From JBHEMK01 sp046262635 (GTDB lineage: Bacteria > Actinomycetota > Thermoleophilia > Gaiellales > Gaiellaceae): 8,521 nucleotides of DNA. Below the pieces are notes generated by a model. The model saw only the letters and a program-made list of their open reading frames with translations. It did not search any database and was not told the DNA's origin. The translations under genes were made by a program, and so were the position numbers. Below, one piece after another: positions 6,370-8,521 of the stretch; position 1 is the stretch's first letter, and every line of letters begins with the position of its first letter. The stretch is taken from positions 1 through 8,521 of the forward strand of contig JBHEMK010000064.1 of the NCBI GenBank assembly GCA_046262635.1, in the 5' to 3' direction.

Positions 6370-7495
6370 ATGGCCTTCGAGGTCCGTCCTACCCTCCGAC
6401 GAGGAGAAGGGTTCTCGACAGCAAAGATCGGCGTCGTCCAGTATTTCGGCGCGCGCAATCCGACGAGGAGCGGATCGACCAATTTCTCGGCGGCCTCCCG
6501 CTCGAGCGCATGCACGCGACGTTCCAGGAGGGTGATGTGGTTGGAGGCGCCTGCGTCGCGGCGTTCTGCGCTCGATGATGCGCGCAACTCGGCGACATCA
6601 TAGAGCGCGGCGCACCGCTCGCGACCCTTCTGGTCTCCGAGGAGACGAGCTGCGGACGCTTCGGCCACGGCTCGCCGGTGGTGCGGCGAGATCAAATTCC
6701 GCAAGAGTATGCGCCCTTCGCGCGCCCGATGGAGCGTGTGGGCCGCGTGCGGCTGACCGAGCCAGGAAGCGGGGATGCTCTTGCCGCCGCGCTAGGAGGT
6801 GCTGATGGACGAGCGGCCGGGGATCTTCACGCGGACACCCGGCTGCTGGGAACTGCGCGTGGTGGCCGATGCTGAGTAGCGACGTGAGGCGGGTGCAGGG
6901 CCGAAGCGGTTCATCGTTGTTGAGCTCGGCGGCGCCGCACGCTGCTACGCGGTCTATCGCCACAGTCCCAAGTTCGATGCGGGCGTCTTCGCTCCGCAAC
7001 TGCGCGTCCTCGAGGCGGTGGCCGTCGACCCGGAAGCGACCCTGGAGCTGTGGCGCTTTTTGCTCGATCGACTGGGTGCCCCGATGGGCCGCCGATCTCC
7101 TCCCACCGGATCATCCAATCATTCTGCTGCTCGCGACGCCCCGCCGGATGGGCTACCGCGCAAGCGACGCGGTCTGGTTGCGGCTGGTGGATGTGGGCGC
7201 TGCACTGTCGGCGCGTTCGTATGCCGCGGACCACGCCTTGTCTTCGACGTAGCCGATGCTTTGTGCCGTGGAACGACGCCCGCTGGAAGCTCGAGGGCGG
7301 TCACCCTTCCCGGACTGACGAGGAAGCGGATCTGCGCCTAGATGTGGACGCGCTTGGCTCTTCGTATCTCGGCGGGATCACTTTTCGCCAACTGGCCGCC
7401 GGCCTCAGGGTCGCGGAGCTTCGTCCGGGCGCGGCCGGCTGCGCCGACGCGATCTCGGCTGGCCGGTCGCTCCCTGGTGCTCAGAGATCTTCTGA
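6370..7495 (+). pseudogene. Decayed Eis-family GNAT N-acetyltransferase (C-terminal SCP2-like domain)
   Basis: Segments scattered over the three plus-strand frames add up, in the right order, to an Eis-like acetyltransferase of about 400 residues. They are: ATG 6370 with MAFEVRP and STAKIGVVQYFG; 6459-6566 DEERIDQFLGGLPLERMHA; 6559-6583 RRSAL and MMR; 6582-6790 AQLGDIIERGAPLATLLVSE and GRFGHG; 6796-6876 VLMDERPGIFTRTPGCWELR; 6880-7066 GPKRFIVVELGG and ELWRFLLD; 7067-7235 DLLPPDHPIILLLA and VWLRLVDVGAALSARSYA; 7237-7266 VFDVADALC; 7268-7450 WNDARWKLEGG and LDVDALGSSYLGG; and finally APWCSEIF ending at TGA 7495. Defects include several frame changes, a TAG at 6877 where the family has Trp, and a deletion near 6560 that removes most of the acetyl-CoA-binding core. 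The Tyr of the IYGRFG motif is Cys (6651). It cannot make a full enzyme. Confidence 0.87.
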
Positions 7496-7497
7496 GT

Positions 7498-7503
7498 TAG
7501 GCT
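7498..7503 (+). promoter_or_regulatory. Putative -10 box of M23-like gene
   Basis: TAGGCT begins three bases after the stop of the acetyltransferase relic and nine bases before ATG 7513. It is identical to the box proposed for the oxidoreductase gene. No Shine-Dalgarno sequence is present between it and the ATG, which fits leaderless translation. Confidence 0.45.
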
Positions 7504-7512
7504 GCCTGCCCC

Positions 7513-7977
7513 ATGGGGACTCTCCGGCGCGCCGCCTGCGCGCTCTTCGTGGGGATGTGTCCGGTCTCGACGGCAGCCGCGCATACCGGCGACGGGACGG
7601 GTCTCTCGTTCGGGTGGCCTGCGCAGGGCAGCGTGACATCGCCGTATGGGCAGGACGGCGGCCGGTGGCATCCGGGGATCGACATCGGAGTCCTCCGCTC
7701 GCTCGAGGTCACCGCCGCGGCCGCCGGGATCGTCGTCGCCGTCGGCGAGCCGCCGCATTACTCCGGCTATGGCGAGATCGTGGCCGTCGACGTCGGCTCC
7801 GGCCTCACGACGCTCTACGCTCACCTTGCCCAGCCGCTCGTCGGGATGGGACAGCCCGTTTGGGCCGGCGAGCGGATCGGTATCGCGGGCTGCACGGGCT
7901 GGTGCACCGGCACGCACCTCCAGTTTGAGCTACGCGAGAACGGTGCCGCGGTCGACCCGACGGCGCTCCTGCCCTAG
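7513..7977 (+). CDS. Secreted M23-family (LytM-like) peptidase-domain protein with altered zinc site
   Basis: This 154-residue protein has a positively charged N-terminus (RR at 5-6), a hydrophobic stretch and an Ala-rich cleavage region (STAAA, residues 19-23), so it is probably exported. Residues 30-154 form one M23 domain of the type that cuts peptidoglycan cross-bridges. Visible features are SPYG (43-46), first zinc-ligand pair His53 and Asp57 in HPGID, LYAHL with His104, and THLQFEL at 134-140. The family norm there is HLHFE, where the second His is the third zinc ligand. Here that position is Gln137, while the catalytic His135 remains, so hydrolytic activity is doubtful and a binding or regulatory role is possible. 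Cys127 and Cys131 could form a disulfide. It is an intact gene flanked by two relics, with no partner gene in view. Confidence 0.85.
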   Translation: MGTLRRAACALFVGMCPVSTAAAHTGDGTGLSFGWPAQGSVTSPYGQDGGRWHPGIDIGVLRSLEVTAAAAGIVVAVGEPPHYSGYGEIVAVDVGSGLTTLYAHLAQPLVGMGQPVWAGERIGIAGCTGWCTGTHLQFELRENGAAVDPTALLP

Positions 7978-7997
7978 CGCGGCCCGGCACCGTCGAG

Positions 7998-8342
7998 CGC
8001 CGGGAGACGATCTTGCTCGTTGAGAACGAGCCCGTCATGCCGGCCCTCGTGGTTGTGATGCTCCGCGCCAGGGCTACGAGATGTTCGAGCCCCGGCCCGA
8101 CTCGAGGCTTTCGCCCTTGGTGATGGGCGCCGCTTCGACCTGCTCTTCGCCGATGTGATGCCGGAAGATGACGGCCGCGAGCTGGCCCGCAGGCTATGTG
8201 AGCGGCTACCGGATGTCCACGTTCTTTCACCTCGGCTCTACGCTGAGGCGGTTCTCTGGAACGGCTCTGGTGTGGCGAGATCCTTCTGCAGAACCTCGAC
8301 ATCGCGATTTGCCAAGCCCTCAGCGCAGTCGGCGCCCGCTAG
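7998..8342 (+). pseudogene. Frameshifted response-regulator receiver domain relic
   Basis: Three plus-strand frames together spell a CheY-like receiver domain. ETILLVENEP starts near 8004, followed by GYEMFE from 8072 in another frame. From 8104 in a third frame comes GDGRRFDLLFADVMPEDDGR, where the Asp of ADVMP is the expected phospho-acceptor, then ELARRLCERLPDVHVL. Two compensating shifts blur the usual TSGYAE stretch near 8228. The C-terminus reads FLQNLDIA from about 8283 and LSAVGAR ending at TAG 8340-8342, where relatives have FLQKPF. The SGY and FLQKPF pattern suggests the receiver module of a hybrid sensor kinase or a similar stand-alone regulator. No kinase part is present and no good start is visible. 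It is non-functional as read. Confidence 0.78.
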
Positions 8343-8345
8343 TAT
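8340..8345 (+). promoter_or_regulatory. Possible -10 box of the tRNA gene
   Basis: TAGTAT overlaps the last codon of the receiver relic and lies 13 bases before the mature tRNA 5' end. No -35 element at the correct spacing is evident, so this is a tentative call. Confidence 0.25.
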
Positions 8346-8358
8346 GAGCCGTCCCCGA

Positions 8359-8431
8359 GGGCGGTTAGCTCAGTTGGGAGAGCACCAGCTCGACAAGCTG
8401 GGGGTCACTGGTTCGAGCCCAGTACCGCCCA
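8359..8431 (+). tRNA. tRNA-Val (anticodon GAC) with C at position 33
   Basis: The 73-base cloverleaf folds cleanly. The acceptor stem is GGGCGGT (8359-8365) with ACCGCCC (8424-8430). The D-stem is GCTC/GAGC. The anticodon stem is CCAGC (8385-8389) with GCTGG (8397-8401), the variable loop is GGGTC, and the T-stem is ACTGG/CCAGT around TTCGAGC. The discriminator is A8431 and CCA is not encoded. The anticodon loop is TCGACAA, placing GAC at 8392-8394; a GAC anticodon reads GUC and GUU valine codons. Base 33 is C (8391) where U is nearly invariant. All stems pair perfectly, so the gene may still be functional, but the U-turn would be affected. After it, 8432-8521 shows nothing I can assign. Confidence 0.9.
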
Positions 8432-8521
8432 TTCGAAAAAGCTGTTCCGCACGATAAGCGAGTACCTGATCGTGATGCGGTGGCCTCATCGAAGTGCAAG
8501 CGGTCCGCAAGCATCGAACCT

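Noticed and set aside
6166..6603. 145-codon plus-strand frame starting with a hydrophobic segment
   Set aside because: Its second half is the N-terminus of the Eis-like relic and then goes out of frame; the first half has no family match, no Shine-Dalgarno and no leaderless-type -10 box.
6796..6879. Near-perfect Shine-Dalgarno (GGAGGT) before ATG 6805 and a 24-codon open frame
   Set aside because: The codons match an internal segment of the Eis-like relic (DERPGIFTRTPGCWELR), and the TAG is the nonsense position of that gene, so the apparent start signal is coincidental.
7050..7928. 292-codon plus-strand frame
   Set aside because: Its middle is part of the acetyltransferase relic and its remainder is an out-of-frame shadow of the M23-like gene; the family C-terminus and stop lie in another frame.
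8155..8457. 100-codon plus-strand frame running through the tRNA
   Set aside because: Its first part is the receiver relic, and the peptide GRLAQLGEHQLDKLG is simply the translated tRNA sequence, a common false protein.
8432..8521. Possible attachment site or new gene start after the tRNA
   Set aside because: No copy of the tRNA 3' end, no integrase and no credible start signal are visible in these 90 bases.
1..8521. CRISPR array, tandem repeats, insertion sequences
   Set aside because: No regularly spaced repeats, terminal inverted repeats or transposase motifs were seen on either strand.

Overview
The window is GC-rich, with strong G/C at third codon positions. It carries an F420-type luciferase-like oxidoreductase, an Eis-like acetyltransferase relic, a PcrA-type helicase and several start codons sitting directly behind -10-like boxes, which suggests leaderless transcription. 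Together these point to a high-GC actinobacterium, perhaps of the Thermoleophilia (Gaiellales/Solirubrobacterales) type. The lineage is inferred from gene content and style, not from a marker gene.

Layout. Bases 58-771 (+) encode a stand-alone CinA N-terminal (MoaB/Mog-fold) protein. Converging on it from the other strand are two overlapping genes: an LLM-class oxidoreductase (2548-1598) and a TMEM175-type potassium channel (1598-963), joined by a TGATG stop/start overlap. Divergent from these, 2728-5991 (+) encodes a UvrD/PcrA DNA helicase. Its motif III is split by a 369-residue class 1 intein (3493-4599) in one uninterrupted reading frame. The intein's splicing residues all look intact, but its central domain shows no canonical LAGLIDADG motif.

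Downstream of the helicase, about 5992-8342 is mostly a zone of gene decay. After about 380 bases without a convincing gene comes a heavily frameshifted relic of an Eis-family GNAT acetyltransferase (6370-7495). It has an internal deletion, a nonsense codon and many frame changes, yet keeps a recognisable start and the family C-terminus. A small intact secreted M23-like protein (7513-7977) follows; its third zinc-ligand position reads Gln instead of His. Next is a frameshifted response-regulator receiver relic (about 7998-8342). A tRNA-Val(GAC) gene closes the window (8359-8431), with C instead of the nearly invariant U at position 33.

How the genes work together. No single pathway links them. 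The helicase is a repair/replication housekeeping enzyme, CinA-like proteins handle nucleotide or nicotinamide-type substrates, and the oxidoreductase and channel are probably translationally coupled. The most notable biology is the intein in the helicase active site and the contrast between intact genes upstream and the decayed stretch next to the tRNA.
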